This document shows positions 15,947 to 24,818 of a stretch of 64,000 bases of DNA, piece after piece. The stretch's first letter is position 1. Every line of letters starts with the position of its first letter. The position numbers and the translations under genes are program-made. This DNA comes from Ruegeria_B marisflavi (lineage in GTDB: Bacteria; Pseudomonadota; Alphaproteobacteria; Rhodobacterales; Rhodobacteraceae). Where the stretch lies: positions 62,001 through 126,000 of the forward strand of contig NZ_JAOVQN010000011.1 of the NCBI RefSeq assembly GCF_025673445.1. The letters are read 5' to 3'. A model generated the notes under the pieces. That model searched no databases. It was not told the origin of the DNA and worked only from the letters and a program-made list of their open reading frames with translations.

Positions 15947-16609
15947 TCAGCGCAGGATGTGAATGACAATCCGGCTTTCGGGATTCACCAGAACCGGCAG
16001 ACCGTTCACATGGGCGAATTCGTATTTCGACTCGGGGATCGGCTGCAAATCGACCACATCGGGCAGCAGCGCGCCGGGCACAACTTCGCCCTCAAGATAG
16101 ATCGGCTCCGGCATGTTGGCGCGCACAAAGGTCACTTCTTCCTCGCGCGGCTCAGGCTCCGCCGCGGTGCCAAGCGCACCGCCGGCAACCGCACCGGCCA
16201 CGGCACCACCCGGGCCACCGATCAAGCCGCCAGCAATCGCGCCCATTAGGCTGCCGCCGACAACCGCACCGGTATTTGTCTCGTCTTCATAGGTCACGCT
16301 CTCATATTCCAACGAATTGTCGGGCGAGATCACGGGAACCCAGACGGTTTTGCCGGGATCGACGAGGTATTCGCCATAGGCCCAGCCGTCGGCACCCTCG
16401 TAAGAGACCTTGCACCACTGGCTGTCCTTGATGCAGCCGACGACTTCGGTCTGTGCGTCCTTTTCGATCACGCCAATGACCGGATGGTGCGGGCCAGGGC
16501 CCGAACGCATATTCAGGTCGGTCACCGCCATTGCAGTCGGACCAGCCAGCAGCGGGCTTGCCGCAATTGCCAGAACGGATGCCGTCAGGGTCAGAACATT
16601 GGTTTTCAT
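15947..16609 (-). CDS. exported SH3-domain protein with C-terminal DUF1236
   Basis: A 220-residue envelope protein. A signal peptide (about 1-22, ending SPLLAGPTA) precedes a bacterial SH3 domain (about 28-90, with AVTDLNMRSGPGPHHPVIGV and GADGWAYGEYLVD). Next comes a Gly/Ala-rich segment (about 113-150, GAIAGGLIGGPGGAVAGAVA) resembling a glycine-zipper. The C-terminal DUF1236-type domain has KYEFAHVNGLPVLVNPESR. Bacterial SH3 domains often bind peptidoglycan, so a cell-wall role is inferred. GAGGAGA ribosome site; monocistronic with its own terminator. Confidence 0.8.
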   Translation of the reverse strand: MKTNVLTLTASVLAIAASPLLAGPTAMAVTDLNMRSGPGPHHPVIGVIEKDAQTEVVGCIKDSQWCKVSYEGADGWAYGEYLVDPGKTVWVPVISPDNSLEYESVTYEDETNTGAVVGGSLMGAIAGGLIGGPGGAVAGAVAGGALGTAAEPEPREEEVTFVRANMPEPIYLEGEVVPGALLPDVVDLQPIPESKYEFAHVNGLPVLVNPESRIVIHILR

Positions 16610-16772
16610 CGTCTTCTCCTCAGTCTCGTGCGAGATACAAGCGCCTACTCGCGCTCTTGTCTCGTCACAACCAACCGACCCGGATTTTGGTTCCCAACAA
16701 TTTTTCCGGCGCCGATGAGCCGCCAGACATGCGGTTCCCGCAGGATTGAGGAGAAAGGACGATGAAGTCGGG

Positions 16773-17966
16773 TTATCCGTTTTGCCAGACGGCCCCCACC
16801 TCGGCCCGGATGATGCGCGCGATCAGATCGCAATCCTCCAGGCTAAAGGTCAGCGGCACCCGCATGTCGATGATCCCGGCCAGCACACGGTCGCTGGCGG
16901 GCATCGGCGCGCTCTCGGCATAGCGCCAGCTGTCATAGCGCGAGGTAAATCCGACGGGTTCGGGTGTGCCGAACCATTTCAGCTCGACCCCGCGTGCCGC
17001 GCAGCGGCGCAGCGCCTCCTGCACCTTGTCCGCCGCCCAGTCGAGCAGAAGGAACTGGATGGACGAGCCGACATAGGTCTCGGCCTCGGGCCGCTCGATT
17101 ACCGTGAGACCCGGCGTACCGCGCAAGCCCGCCTCGATCCGCTGATAGCGCTCGTTCCAGCGTGCCACCTGTGTTGAGAGCGCGCGCAGCTGCGGCCGCA
17201 GGATGGCGGCGCGCAGATTGTCCATCCGGCCCGAGATATTGGGGGTGTGATACTTGATCCGCTCGAACACCTCAGGTCCCGGCGCCGCCAGGTGACGTTC
17301 ATAGAGCATATAGGACCCGGACAGCATCACCGCCCGCGCCGCGATCTCCTCGTCATCGGTGACCAGAAGCCCCCCCTCGCCCGAGTTCACGTGCTTGTAG
17401 GTCTGGCATGAATAGCAGCCGACCGCACCCTGCCGCCCCGAAGCCACCCCGTTCCAGGCCGCACCCATCGTATGGGCGCAATCCTCGATCACGGTGATCC
17501 CAGCCGCGTCGCAAATCTGCATCAGCCGGTCCATGTCGCACAGATGCCCGCGCATATGGCTCAGCATCAGCACCCGCGCCGCGCCCGCCTTGGCCGCCAG
17601 ATCGTCAAGGTCGATGGTCAGGCTCTCTGTCACGCCCACGAACACCGGCCGCGCACCCACCGAGGCGATGGCGCCGGGCACCGGCGCGAGCGTAAAGGCA
17701 TTGGTCAGCACCGCATCGCCGGGCTTCACCCCCACAGCGCGCAACGCGGTGGCCAGCGCATAGCCGCCCGAGGCCACCGCCAGACAATAGCGCGCGCCGG
17801 TCTGGGCGGCGAATTCCTGCTCCAGCAGGGCGGTTTCGCCCAGCTCTCCCTTGGCAAGGTTGTAACGATGGAGCCGACCATGGCGCAGCACGGCAAGCGC
17901 CGCCTCTATCGCCTCGTCCGGAATGGGTTCCTGCTGGGTGAAACTACCCGAGAATGTCTCTGTCAT
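16773..17966 (-). CDS. DegT/DnrJ/EryC1/StrS family PLP aminotransferase
   Basis: A PLP enzyme of 397 residues. In this family such proteins transaminate keto-sugars for polysaccharide or secondary metabolite synthesis. Features are the phosphate-binding ASGGYALATAL (about 65-75), VIEDCAHTMGA with the pyridine-nitrogen Asp D162, and the Schiff-base lysine K191 in SCQTYKHVNSGEGG. The ATG at 17966 (MTETF) was chosen over an upstream start at 18002. No sugar nucleotide genes flank it, so substrate is open. A gph gene starts upstream in the same direction, 73 bp away. Confidence 0.85.
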   Translation of the reverse strand: MTETFSGSFTQQEPIPDEAIEAALAVLRHGRLHRYNLAKGELGETALLEQEFAAQTGARYCLAVASGGYALATALRAVGVKPGDAVLTNAFTLAPVPGAIASVGARPVFVGVTESLTIDLDDLAAKAGAARVLMLSHMRGHLCDMDRLMQICDAAGITVIEDCAHTMGAAWNGVASGRQGAVGCYSCQTYKHVNSGEGGLLVTDDEEIAARAVMLSGSYMLYERHLAAPGPEVFERIKYHTPNISGRMDNLRAAILRPQLRALSTQVARWNERYQRIEAGLRGTPGLTVIERPEAETYVGSSIQFLLLDWAADKVQEALRRCAARGVELKWFGTPEPVGFTSRYDSWRYAESAPMPASDRVLAGIIDMRVPLTFSLEDCDLIARIIRAEVGAVWQNG

Positions 17967-18039
17967 GGCGATGTTTCTGAGGTCGGCCCGCCCGCCGGTC
18001 AAGAGGTCGCATGCCGATTTGAAAAATCGAAACCCAACC

Positions 18040-18702
18040 TCATCCGATCAGACGGTTCACGATGCCCGGCAAATCCTCGAAACGATCCAGCAGCGCCTCG
18101 GGTTCCAGCGCGGCCATGTCGGCGCCCGAGGGGCCGAACGTAACCAAAATAGAAGGCACCCCCGCCGCCCGCGCCGTATTGCGGTCGGTGTCACTGTCGC
18201 CCACCAGCACACAGGCCGCCGGGTCTCCCCCCGCCGCCCGTGCCGCCGCGCGCAACGGCTCGGGGTCGGGCTTGCGTACCGGCAGCGTATCGGCCCCGAT
18301 CATCGACGCAAACGCCCCCCGCACCCCCAGGCGCTGCAACAGCAATTCGGCCAGGGCTTCGGGCTTGTTGGTACAGATCCCCACGCCATAGCCTTGCGTC
18401 CGCAACGCCTCCACCGCATCCATCGCCCCGGGATAGACAAAGGTGTGGTGGTCAATCGCTCCTCGATAGGCCTCCAGCAAGACGGGATAGTACCGGTCGA
18501 CGGTGGCATCTTCATAGGCTCCCACCCGCTCCAGCCCGCGCCGCAGCATCATGCGCCCGCCCCGCAAGGCAATGCCCGCATCCTGTCCGGGGATCAGGAC
18601 ATCACCATAACCCATCTCTCGAAAACAATGATTTGCCGCCGCCAAAAGATCGCCAGACGTATCCGCCAATGTGCCATCAAGATCGAAAATCACCGTTCGC
18701 AT
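18040..18702 (-). CDS. gph: phosphoglycolate phosphatase-like HAD hydrolase
   Basis: A HAD-superfamily phosphatase of 220 residues with a helical cap. Motif I is DLDGTLAD (about 7-14) with the nucleophile and acid Asp pair, motif II CTNKPEA, motif III the Lys in VRKPDPEPL, and motif IV VGDSDTDRNTA. This matches phosphoglycolate phosphatase, which salvages 2-phosphoglycolate, though other small phosphates are possible. Divergent from glmU with a 137-bp shared upstream region. Confidence 0.82.
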   Translation of the reverse strand: MRTVIFDLDGTLADTSGDLLAAANHCFREMGYGDVLIPGQDAGIALRGGRMMLRRGLERVGAYEDATVDRYYPVLLEAYRGAIDHHTFVYPGAMDAVEALRTQGYGVGICTNKPEALAELLLQRLGVRGAFASMIGADTLPVRKPDPEPLRAAARAAGGDPAACVLVGDSDTDRNTARAAGVPSILVTFGPSGADMAALEPEALLDRFEDLPGIVNRLIG

Positions 18703-18839
18703 GCTGCCTCCTTCGGCGGCTTTCCGCCTTGGCCTGTTGCAAGCCGCAATCTAGTTTGATCGCGCTAACGCTTGCGCCTTTGTCTCCAGCGGATAAAACG
18801 GGCGGCAGCAAAACAAAAGAGAAAAAGAGAAAACGCCAT

Positions 18840-20192
18840 ATGAGCACCGCATTGATCATCCTGGCCGCAGGCAAGGGCACACGGATGAACTCGGACATTC
18901 CCAAGGTTCTGCACCCGATCGCCCAGGTCCCGATGCTGGTTCATGCCATGCGGACCGGGGCCGCGCTGGCGCCCGAACGCACGGTGGTGGTCGCGGGGCA
19001 CGGCGCAGATGCCGTGCGGGCGGCGGCCTTGGACGAAGACGAAACCGCCAGCGTCGTTCTGCAAGAAGAACAATTGGGCACCGCCCACGCGGTCGATCAG
19101 GCCCGGCAGGCTTTGGAGGGTTTTCCCGGCGATGCTGTGGTCCTCTATGCTGATACGCCCTTTCTGCAACCGACCACGCTGGAACGGATGGTCGAGGCCC
19201 GCGCCAAATACGACCTTGTCATTCTTGGGTTCCACGCCGCCGATCCGGCGCGTTATGGCCGCCTGGTGATGCAGGGCGACAGCCTTGAGAAGATCGTCGA
19301 GTTCAAGGACGCCAATGATACCGAGCGCGCAATTTCCTTTTGCAACTCGGGCCTTCTGGCCTGCAAGGCCGACACCCTCTTTTCCCTGATCGCCGAGGTG
19401 GGCAACGAAAATGCCGCCGGTGAATACTATCTGACCGATGTCGTCGAGATCGCTCGCAAACGCGGTCTGAAGGTCACCGCCGTCTCCTGCGATGAAAGCG
19501 AGACCTTGGGCGTGAACTCACGCGCTGATCTGGCCGCGGCCGATGCCGTGTTCCAGACCCGCGCCCGCGCCGAGCTGCTCGACCTGGGCGTGACCCTGAT
19601 GGCACCCGATACCGTCTATCTGGCCGCCGACACTGTGATCGGGCGCGATACGGTGATCGAGCCGAACGTGGTCTTCGGCCCCGGTGTCACCGTGGAAAGC
19701 GGCGCGACCATTCGTGCCTTCTCACATCTCGAAGGCTGCCATGTCAGCCATGGGTCGGTGGTCGGGCCCTATGCCCGGCTGCGCCCGGGCACGGAGCTGG
19801 CCGAGAACACCCGCATCGGCAATTTTGTCGAGATCAAGAACGCCGAGATCGGCGAGGGCGCCAAGGTCAATCACCTGTCGTATATCGGCGATGCCAGCGT
19901 CGGCGCCGAAACCAATATCGGAGCAGGAACCATCACCTGCAACTATGACGGCGTCATGAAACACCGCACGACCATCGGCGCCAATGTCTTTGTCGGGTCC
20001 AACACGATGCTGGTGGCGCCGGTCTCTTTGGGTGACGGGTCCATGACGGCAACCGGAACGGTTGTCACCCGCGATGTGGACCCCGACGCGCTGGCGGTTG
20101 GACGCGTCGCGCAGGAAAACAAGCCGGGCTATGCGCGCAAGCTGTTCCAGATGCTGCGCGCCAAGAAGGCCCGAAAGCAAAAGGAAACCTGA
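18840..20192 (+). CDS. glmU: bifunctional GlcNAc-1-P uridylyltransferase / glucosamine-1-P acetyltransferase
   Basis: GlmU makes UDP-GlcNAc for peptidoglycan and LPS. With the start at ATG 18840 it has 450 residues. The N-terminal nucleotidyltransferase has LAAGKGTRMNSDIPKVLH (about 8-25). The C-terminal left-handed beta-helix (about 230-430) shows repeated hexapeptides such as VIEPNVVFGPGVTVESGATI, followed by NFVEIKNAEIGEGAKVNHLS and IGAGTITCNYDGVMKHRT. The frame is open far upstream, but conservation begins at this ATG. glmS starts 2 bp after the stop, so they form an operon. Confidence 0.97.
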   Translation: MSTALIILAAGKGTRMNSDIPKVLHPIAQVPMLVHAMRTGAALAPERTVVVAGHGADAVRAAALDEDETASVVLQEEQLGTAHAVDQARQALEGFPGDAVVLYADTPFLQPTTLERMVEARAKYDLVILGFHAADPARYGRLVMQGDSLEKIVEFKDANDTERAISFCNSGLLACKADTLFSLIAEVGNENAAGEYYLTDVVEIARKRGLKVTAVSCDESETLGVNSRADLAAADAVFQTRARAELLDLGVTLMAPDTVYLAADTVIGRDTVIEPNVVFGPGVTVESGATIRAFSHLEGCHVSHGSVVGPYARLRPGTELAENTRIGNFVEIKNAEIGEGAKVNHLSYIGDASVGAETNIGAGTITCNYDGVMKHRTTIGANVFVGSNTMLVAPVSLGDGSMTATGTVVTRDVDPDALAVGRVAQENKPGYARKLFQMLRAKKARKQKET

Positions 20193-20194
20193 GC

Positions 20195-22018
20195 ATGTGC
20201 GGAATTGTCGGCGTTCTGGGCGACCACGAGGTTGCCCCAATCCTGGTCGAAGCTCTCAAAAGACTCGAGTACCGAGGCTATGACAGTGCGGGCATCGCGA
20301 CAGTCAACAACGGGGTGCTGGATCGCCGCCGGGCTGTGGGCAAGCTGGTGAACCTCAGCGACCTTCTCGTCCATGAACCGCTTGCCGGCAGATCCGGCAT
20401 CGGCCACACCCGCTGGGCCACCCATGGCGCACCGACGGTCAGCAATGCCCACCCCCACCGCGCCGGTGCGGTTGCTGTGGTCCACAACGGAATTGTCGAG
20501 AATTACCGAGAGTTGCGGGCCGAACTGGCCGAGCTTGGTATCACCTTTGCCACCGAGACCGATACCGAAACCGTGGCGCTGATGACCGAGCGCTACATGC
20601 GCGAGGGGCTGGGCCCGGTCGAGGCGGCCTATCGCACGCTTGACAAGCTCGAAGGCGCCTTTGCCCTGGCCTTTCTCTTCGATGGTGAAGAGGACCTGAT
20701 CGTCGCCGCCCGCAAAGGCAGCCCGCTGGCCATCGGTCACGGGGACGGAGAGATGTTCGTCGGCTCGGACGCCATTGCACTCGCCCCGCTGACCGACAGG
20801 ATCACCTATCTAGAGGAAGGCGACCGCGCGACCGTCACCCGCAAAGGGGTCGAAATCCGGGATGCGCATGGCAAGCTGGCCAACCGCCAGATGCGCACTA
20901 TTCGTCTCGACAGCACGCGCGTTGACAAGGGCGGCTACAAGCATTTCATGGCCAAGGAGATCGCCGAACAACCCACCGTCATCGCCGAAGCGATCAGCTC
21001 GTACTTGCCAGCCGGATCGGACAGCGTTCAACTACCCGGTGAAACGATTGACTTTGCTTCTATCGACCGGCTGACCATGGTCGCCTGCGGCACCGCCTAT
21101 TACGCCTGTCTGACGGCAAAATACTGGTTCGAACAACTGGCCCGGCTACCGGTCGAAGTCGACGTGGCTAGCGAATTCCGATATCGTGAGCCACCGATCC
21201 CAGCGCGCACATTGGCCTTGTTCGTCAGCCAGTCCGGCGAGACAGCCGATACCTTGGCGGCGCTCCGATATTGCCGCGACAAGGCGGACAAGATCCTTTC
21301 CGTGGTCAACGTGCCCGAAAGCTCGATCGCCCGCGAAAGCGATCTGGCGCTGCCCATCCATGCCGGGGTCGAGGTCGGCGTCGCCTCGACCAAGGCTTTC
21401 ACCTGCCAACTGAGCGTGCTGCTGATGTTGGCGCTCAAAGCGGCCTGTGACCGGGGAATGCTCTCTCCCACGGCGATGGCCGACCATGCCGCGGCGCTGC
21501 GTGGTCTGCCATCGGCGCTGAATGCGGCGCTGGACCAGAACGATACCGTACGGGCCGCCGCGCAGAAACTGAGCGAAGCCCGCGACGTGCTGTTCCTGGG
21601 CCGTGGCCTGATGTATCCGCTGGCCCTGGAAGGGGCACTGAAACTCAAGGAAATCAGCTATATCCACGCCGAAGCCTACGCGTCGGGAGAACTGAAGCAC
21701 GGACCCATCGCATTGATCGACCAACAGATGCCCGTGGTCGTCCTTGCACCCCGCGATGCGTTGTTCGACAAGACCGTTTCGAACATGCAGGAGGTCATGG
21801 CGCGCAAGGGTAAGGTGATGCTGATCTCGGATGCCGATGGGTTGTCCGAGGCCCGCGATGGCGTATGGTCCACCATCCAGATGCCGCATGTGCACCCCTC
21901 GCTCACCCCGATCCTTTATGCGATTCCGGCGCAATTGCTGGCCTATCACACCGCCGTGGCCAAGGGGACCGACGTGGACCAGCCTCGCAACCTGGCAAAA
22001 TCGGTGACGGTGGAGTGA
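20195..22018 (+). CDS. glmS: glutamine--fructose-6-phosphate aminotransferase (isomerizing)
   Basis: GlmS makes glucosamine-6-phosphate from fructose-6-phosphate and glutamine, the first step toward UDP-GlcNAc. The 607-residue protein begins MCGIVGVLGD, with the cysteine after the processed Met serving as glutaminase nucleophile. The glutaminase domain has RLEYRGYDSAGIA and HTRWATHGAPT; two SIS domains follow (CGTAYYACLTAKYWFEQLA; LFLGRGLMYPLALEGALKLK), and it ends with the usual PRNLAKSVTVE. No glmS ribozyme is seen in the 2-bp gap after glmU. Confidence 0.98.
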   Translation: MCGIVGVLGDHEVAPILVEALKRLEYRGYDSAGIATVNNGVLDRRRAVGKLVNLSDLLVHEPLAGRSGIGHTRWATHGAPTVSNAHPHRAGAVAVVHNGIVENYRELRAELAELGITFATETDTETVALMTERYMREGLGPVEAAYRTLDKLEGAFALAFLFDGEEDLIVAARKGSPLAIGHGDGEMFVGSDAIALAPLTDRITYLEEGDRATVTRKGVEIRDAHGKLANRQMRTIRLDSTRVDKGGYKHFMAKEIAEQPTVIAEAISSYLPAGSDSVQLPGETIDFASIDRLTMVACGTAYYACLTAKYWFEQLARLPVEVDVASEFRYREPPIPARTLALFVSQSGETADTLAALRYCRDKADKILSVVNVPESSIARESDLALPIHAGVEVGVASTKAFTCQLSVLLMLALKAACDRGMLSPTAMADHAAALRGLPSALNAALDQNDTVRAAAQKLSEARDVLFLGRGLMYPLALEGALKLKEISYIHAEAYASGELKHGPIALIDQQMPVVVLAPRDALFDKTVSNMQEVMARKGKVMLISDADGLSEARDGVWSTIQMPHVHPSLTPILYAIPAQLLAYHTAVAKGTDVDQPRNLAKSVTVE

Positions 22019-22022
22019 CAAG

Positions 22023-22565
22023 ATGGCCAAGCAGTTTCCCCGGATCGACGAGGCGCATCGCGCCTTCATCGAAGAGCAGCACATGTTCTTCACCGGTTCG
22101 GCCGGTCCCGAGGGTCGCGTCAACATCTCGCCCAAGGGGATGGATTCGCTGCGCGTCCTTGGGCCGAACCGCATCGTCTGGATGAACATCACCGGCAGCG
22201 GCAATGAAACCGCCGGGCATCAGCTCGAAAACAACCGGATGACCCTGATGTGGTGTTCCTTCACCACCCGGCCCCTGATCCTGCGCTGCTACGGAACCGC
22301 CAGCACCCTGCATGCCGGTGATCCGGGCTGGGACAGCCTTGCGCCGCTCTTCCCCGCCCATCGCAGCGCGCGCCAGATCTTCGATGTCTCGGTCGATCTG
22401 GTGCAGACCTCCTGCGGCTATGCCGTGCCGTTCATGGAATACACATCAGAACGCGACACGATGCAGAAATGGGTCGATGCAAAATCGGATGACGACATCC
22501 GCGCCTATTGGGTCGAAAAGAACCAGACGACCATCGACGGCAAACCCACCGGCGTACCGGTCTGA
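22023..22565 (+). CDS. pyridoxamine 5'-phosphate oxidase-family FMN-binding protein
   Basis: A split-barrel flavoprotein of 180 residues, family PF01243-like. N-terminal AHRAFIEEQHMFFTGSAGPEG and the NISPKGMDSLRVLGPNRIVW segment are typical of this general-stress FMN group. It is unlikely to be true PdxH, which is longer and has other C-terminal motifs. It begins 4 bp after the glmS stop and so should be part of the glmU-glmS transcript; the metabolic reason is not apparent. Confidence 0.8.
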   Translation: MAKQFPRIDEAHRAFIEEQHMFFTGSAGPEGRVNISPKGMDSLRVLGPNRIVWMNITGSGNETAGHQLENNRMTLMWCSFTTRPLILRCYGTASTLHAGDPGWDSLAPLFPAHRSARQIFDVSVDLVQTSCGYAVPFMEYTSERDTMQKWVDAKSDDDIRAYWVEKNQTTIDGKPTGVPV

Positions 22566-22588
22566 GACCGGCACCAGAGGACACCCCG

Positions 22589-23275
22589 ATGCTCGCACAT
22601 TATCTGGACCAGATCGGCGCCCATGCCGACCCTGAGCGCGCCATCGAAATGGCCGCCTATCACAAGGTTCCGCGCCGGTATCTGGGGGTCTCGAACCTCG
22701 TGCTGAACGACCTGACCAAAGCGTGGCGGCAGGATCTCGACCTGCCCGACCGTGTCGCCCTGGCCGACGCGCTCTGGCAGACCGACATTCACGAGGCCCG
22801 GTTGGCAGCGGCAAAACTCCTGACGCAGGCGCGGATCAGACCGGATGGAGAGGTCTGGGCACTGCTCACCTCATGGCTGCCGGATTTCGATGCATGGGCC
22901 GTCGCCGACCATGCCGCGATGGCAATGCAGAAACGTCTGGTTGCAGATCCCTCCCGTCTGGACGTGGTCGAAGACTGGACCCGGTCGGATCACATGTGGA
23001 CCCGGCGCGCGGCACTGGTTGCCACCCTGCCCTGGGCCAAGATGAGCAACCCCAAACCCGCCGATACCGCGGCGCGCGACCGTATCCTGGGCTGGGCGGC
23101 AAACTATGTGCCCGACCGCGACTGGTTCATGCAAAAGGTCGTCGCCTGGTGGCTGCGCGATCATTCCAAACACGATCCCGAGGCGGTGCGCGCCTTTCTG
23201 GCCGAGCATGGCCCGGCAATGAAACCCTTTGCCCGCAAGGAAGCGGGCAAATACCTCGGCGATCAGTTGGAATAG
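22589..23275 (+). CDS. AlkD-like DNA alkylation repair protein (HEAT repeats)
   Basis: A 228-residue all-helical protein resembling the AlkC/AlkD DNA glycosylase family, which removes alkylated bases without base flipping. Visible features are repeated helical units with Trp/Asp-rich turns: LADALWQTDIHEARLAAAKL, DWTRSDHMWTRRAALVATLP, and DRDWFMQKVVAWWLRDHSKH with the family WxxR near the C-terminus. The start ATG 22589 is 23 bp after the preceding stop. The 3' end overlaps the convergent lipoprotein gene by 13 bp. Confidence 0.8.
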   Translation: MLAHYLDQIGAHADPERAIEMAAYHKVPRRYLGVSNLVLNDLTKAWRQDLDLPDRVALADALWQTDIHEARLAAAKLLTQARIRPDGEVWALLTSWLPDFDAWAVADHAAMAMQKRLVADPSRLDVVEDWTRSDHMWTRRAALVATLPWAKMSNPKPADTAARDRILGWAANYVPDRDWFMQKVVAWWLRDHSKHDPEAVRAFLAEHGPAMKPFARKEAGKYLGDQLE

Positions 23276-23715
23276 ACGTCGAGTTCGACCAACTCGTCGA
23301 TCGGTGCCAGGAGCGCGCGCATCGCCTCCAGCGACAACCGGCTGCCCGCCCCCGGATCCCCCGCGACCGGGATCAGGGTGACATGTGCCGTCGCCCCGGT
23401 CTTGCGCACCACCACGCGCCCGTTGCGTTCCTGACTGACCAGCGTTGTCTCCATCCAGCGTCCCGGAATCGTAGGATCGCCCAATCCCGCGATGGTCTGC
23501 CTTGCGCCGACCCAACCGGGCTGAATATCGGCCGCCTCCTGAACCGGCTCGGCGACCGCCTCGGGTTCTTCCGGCGCTTCGGTTTCGGATGCTTCGGTTT
23601 CCGGTGCTGCGGTCTGCGCAACCGGCTCGGAACGGTTGAACAGCTTGTCGGTGGTCGAGCGGACCCGGTCACAACCGGCCACAAGGATCAGGGAAATCAG
23701 CAGAACGTATCTCAT
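23263..23715 (-). CDS. predicted lipoprotein with acidic Ala/Pro/Glu linker
   Basis: A 150-residue protein with a clear lipoprotein signal: MRYVLLISLILVAGC places the lipidated Cys at 15. Residues 35-65 are a low-complexity linker of Glu, Ala, Pro and Thr. The C-terminal domain (about 66-150) contains GWVGARQTIAGLGDP and PGAGSRLSLEAMRALL and is predicted periplasmic. I do not recognise a named family beyond a conserved roseobacter-type lipoprotein. It diverges from moaA and overlaps the AlkD-like gene tail to tail. Confidence 0.75.
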   Translation of the reverse strand: MRYVLLISLILVAGCDRVRSTTDKLFNRSEPVAQTAAPETEASETEAPEEPEAVAEPVQEAADIQPGWVGARQTIAGLGDPTIPGRWMETTLVSQERNGRVVVRKTGATAHVTLIPVAGDPGAGSRLSLEAMRALLAPIDELVELDVYSN

Positions 23716-23807
23716 ATCGCTACCCTAATCATTGGCACCGGTGACTCGCCAGCCCTAACCCATAAGGACACTTGCCGCAGGCGGTGCGCCGCTTTACCTA
23801 TGTGGCC

Positions 23808-24815
23808 ATGACAGCTCCACTGATCGACCCTTTCGCGCGCGCCATCACCTATCTGCGTGTCTCCGTCACGGACCGCTGCGATTTTCGCTGCGTCTATTGC
23901 ATGTCGGAAAACATGACCTTTCTGCCCAAGAAAGATCTGCTGACGCTGGAAGAGCTGGACCGCATGTGCTCGACCTTTGTCCGCATGGGGGTGGAGAAGC
24001 TGCGCATCACCGGCGGCGAGCCGCTGGTGCGCCGCGATATCATGACCTTTTTCAACGGCATGACCCGACATCTGGACAGCGGCGCGCTGAAAGAACTGAC
24101 GCTGACCACCAATGGCTCGCAGCTGGAACGCTTTGCCGATCAGCTTTACGCGGCAGGCGTGCGCCGGGTGAATGTCTCGCTTGATACGCTGGACGATCAG
24201 AAGTTCGCCGACATCACCCGCTGGGGCCGGTTGCCACAAGTGCTGCGCGGCATCGACGCGGCCCAGCGCGCGGGGCTGAGAATCAAGATCAACGCGGTGG
24301 CGCTCAAGGGCTTCAACGAGGAAGAACTGCCCCGCATCACCGAATGGTGCGCCGAGCGCGACATGGACCTGACCTGGATCGAGGTCATGCCGATGGGCGA
24401 TATCGGCAACGAGAACCGGCTGGACCAGTACTGGTCGCTCAAGGACGTGCGCGCCCGCTACGCCGAACATTACACCGTCACCGATCTGGCCGAGCGCAGC
24501 GGCGGTCCTGCGCGCTATGTGCGGCTGGAAGAGACCGGGCAAAAGATCGGCTTCATCACCCCTCTCAGCCATAATTTCTGCGAAAGCTGCAACCGGGTAC
24601 GGCTGACCTGCACGGGCGAACTCTACATGTGCCTCGGGCAGGAAGACATGGCCGACCTGCGCAAACCGCTACGCGACCATCCCGGCAGCGAGGAACCGCT
24701 GGAACAGGCGATCCGCGCCGCCATCGGGCTGAAACCCAAGGGGCATGATTTCGACTATTCCCGCCAGCAGGTCGACGGCAGGATGTCCCGGCATATGAGC
24801 CACACGGGCGGCTGA
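23808..24815 (+). CDS. moaA: GTP 3',8-cyclase, molybdenum cofactor synthesis
   Basis: Radical SAM enzyme for the first step of molybdopterin synthesis. The product has 335 residues. It has the SAM cluster motif CDFRCVYC (about 23-30), GGEPLVRRD, and the C-terminal second cluster site FCESCNRVRLTCTG. The C-terminus ends HTGG, the double glycine needed for MoaA function. A TTG at 23772 would add 12 residues; the ATG at 23808 fits better. The molybdenum-dependent IorAB enzyme about 26 kb away would depend on this pathway. Confidence 0.96.
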   Translation: MTAPLIDPFARAITYLRVSVTDRCDFRCVYCMSENMTFLPKKDLLTLEELDRMCSTFVRMGVEKLRITGGEPLVRRDIMTFFNGMTRHLDSGALKELTLTTNGSQLERFADQLYAAGVRRVNVSLDTLDDQKFADITRWGRLPQVLRGIDAAQRAGLRIKINAVALKGFNEEELPRITEWCAERDMDLTWIEVMPMGDIGNENRLDQYWSLKDVRARYAEHYTVTDLAERSGGPARYVRLEETGQKIGFITPLSHNFCESCNRVRLTCTGELYMCLGQEDMADLRKPLRDHPGSEEPLEQAIRAAIGLKPKGHDFDYSRQQVDGRMSRHMSHTGG

Positions 24816-24818
24816 CGC

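Noticed and set aside
18734..18839. Promoter for glmU (TTGCGC with TAAAAC, spacing 16)
   Set aside because: Both boxes match poorly and other pairs are equally good, so no promoter is called.
20193..20194. Possible glmS ribozyme
   Set aside because: The glmU-glmS gap is only 2 bp, leaving no room; the ribozyme is mainly a Gram-positive feature.
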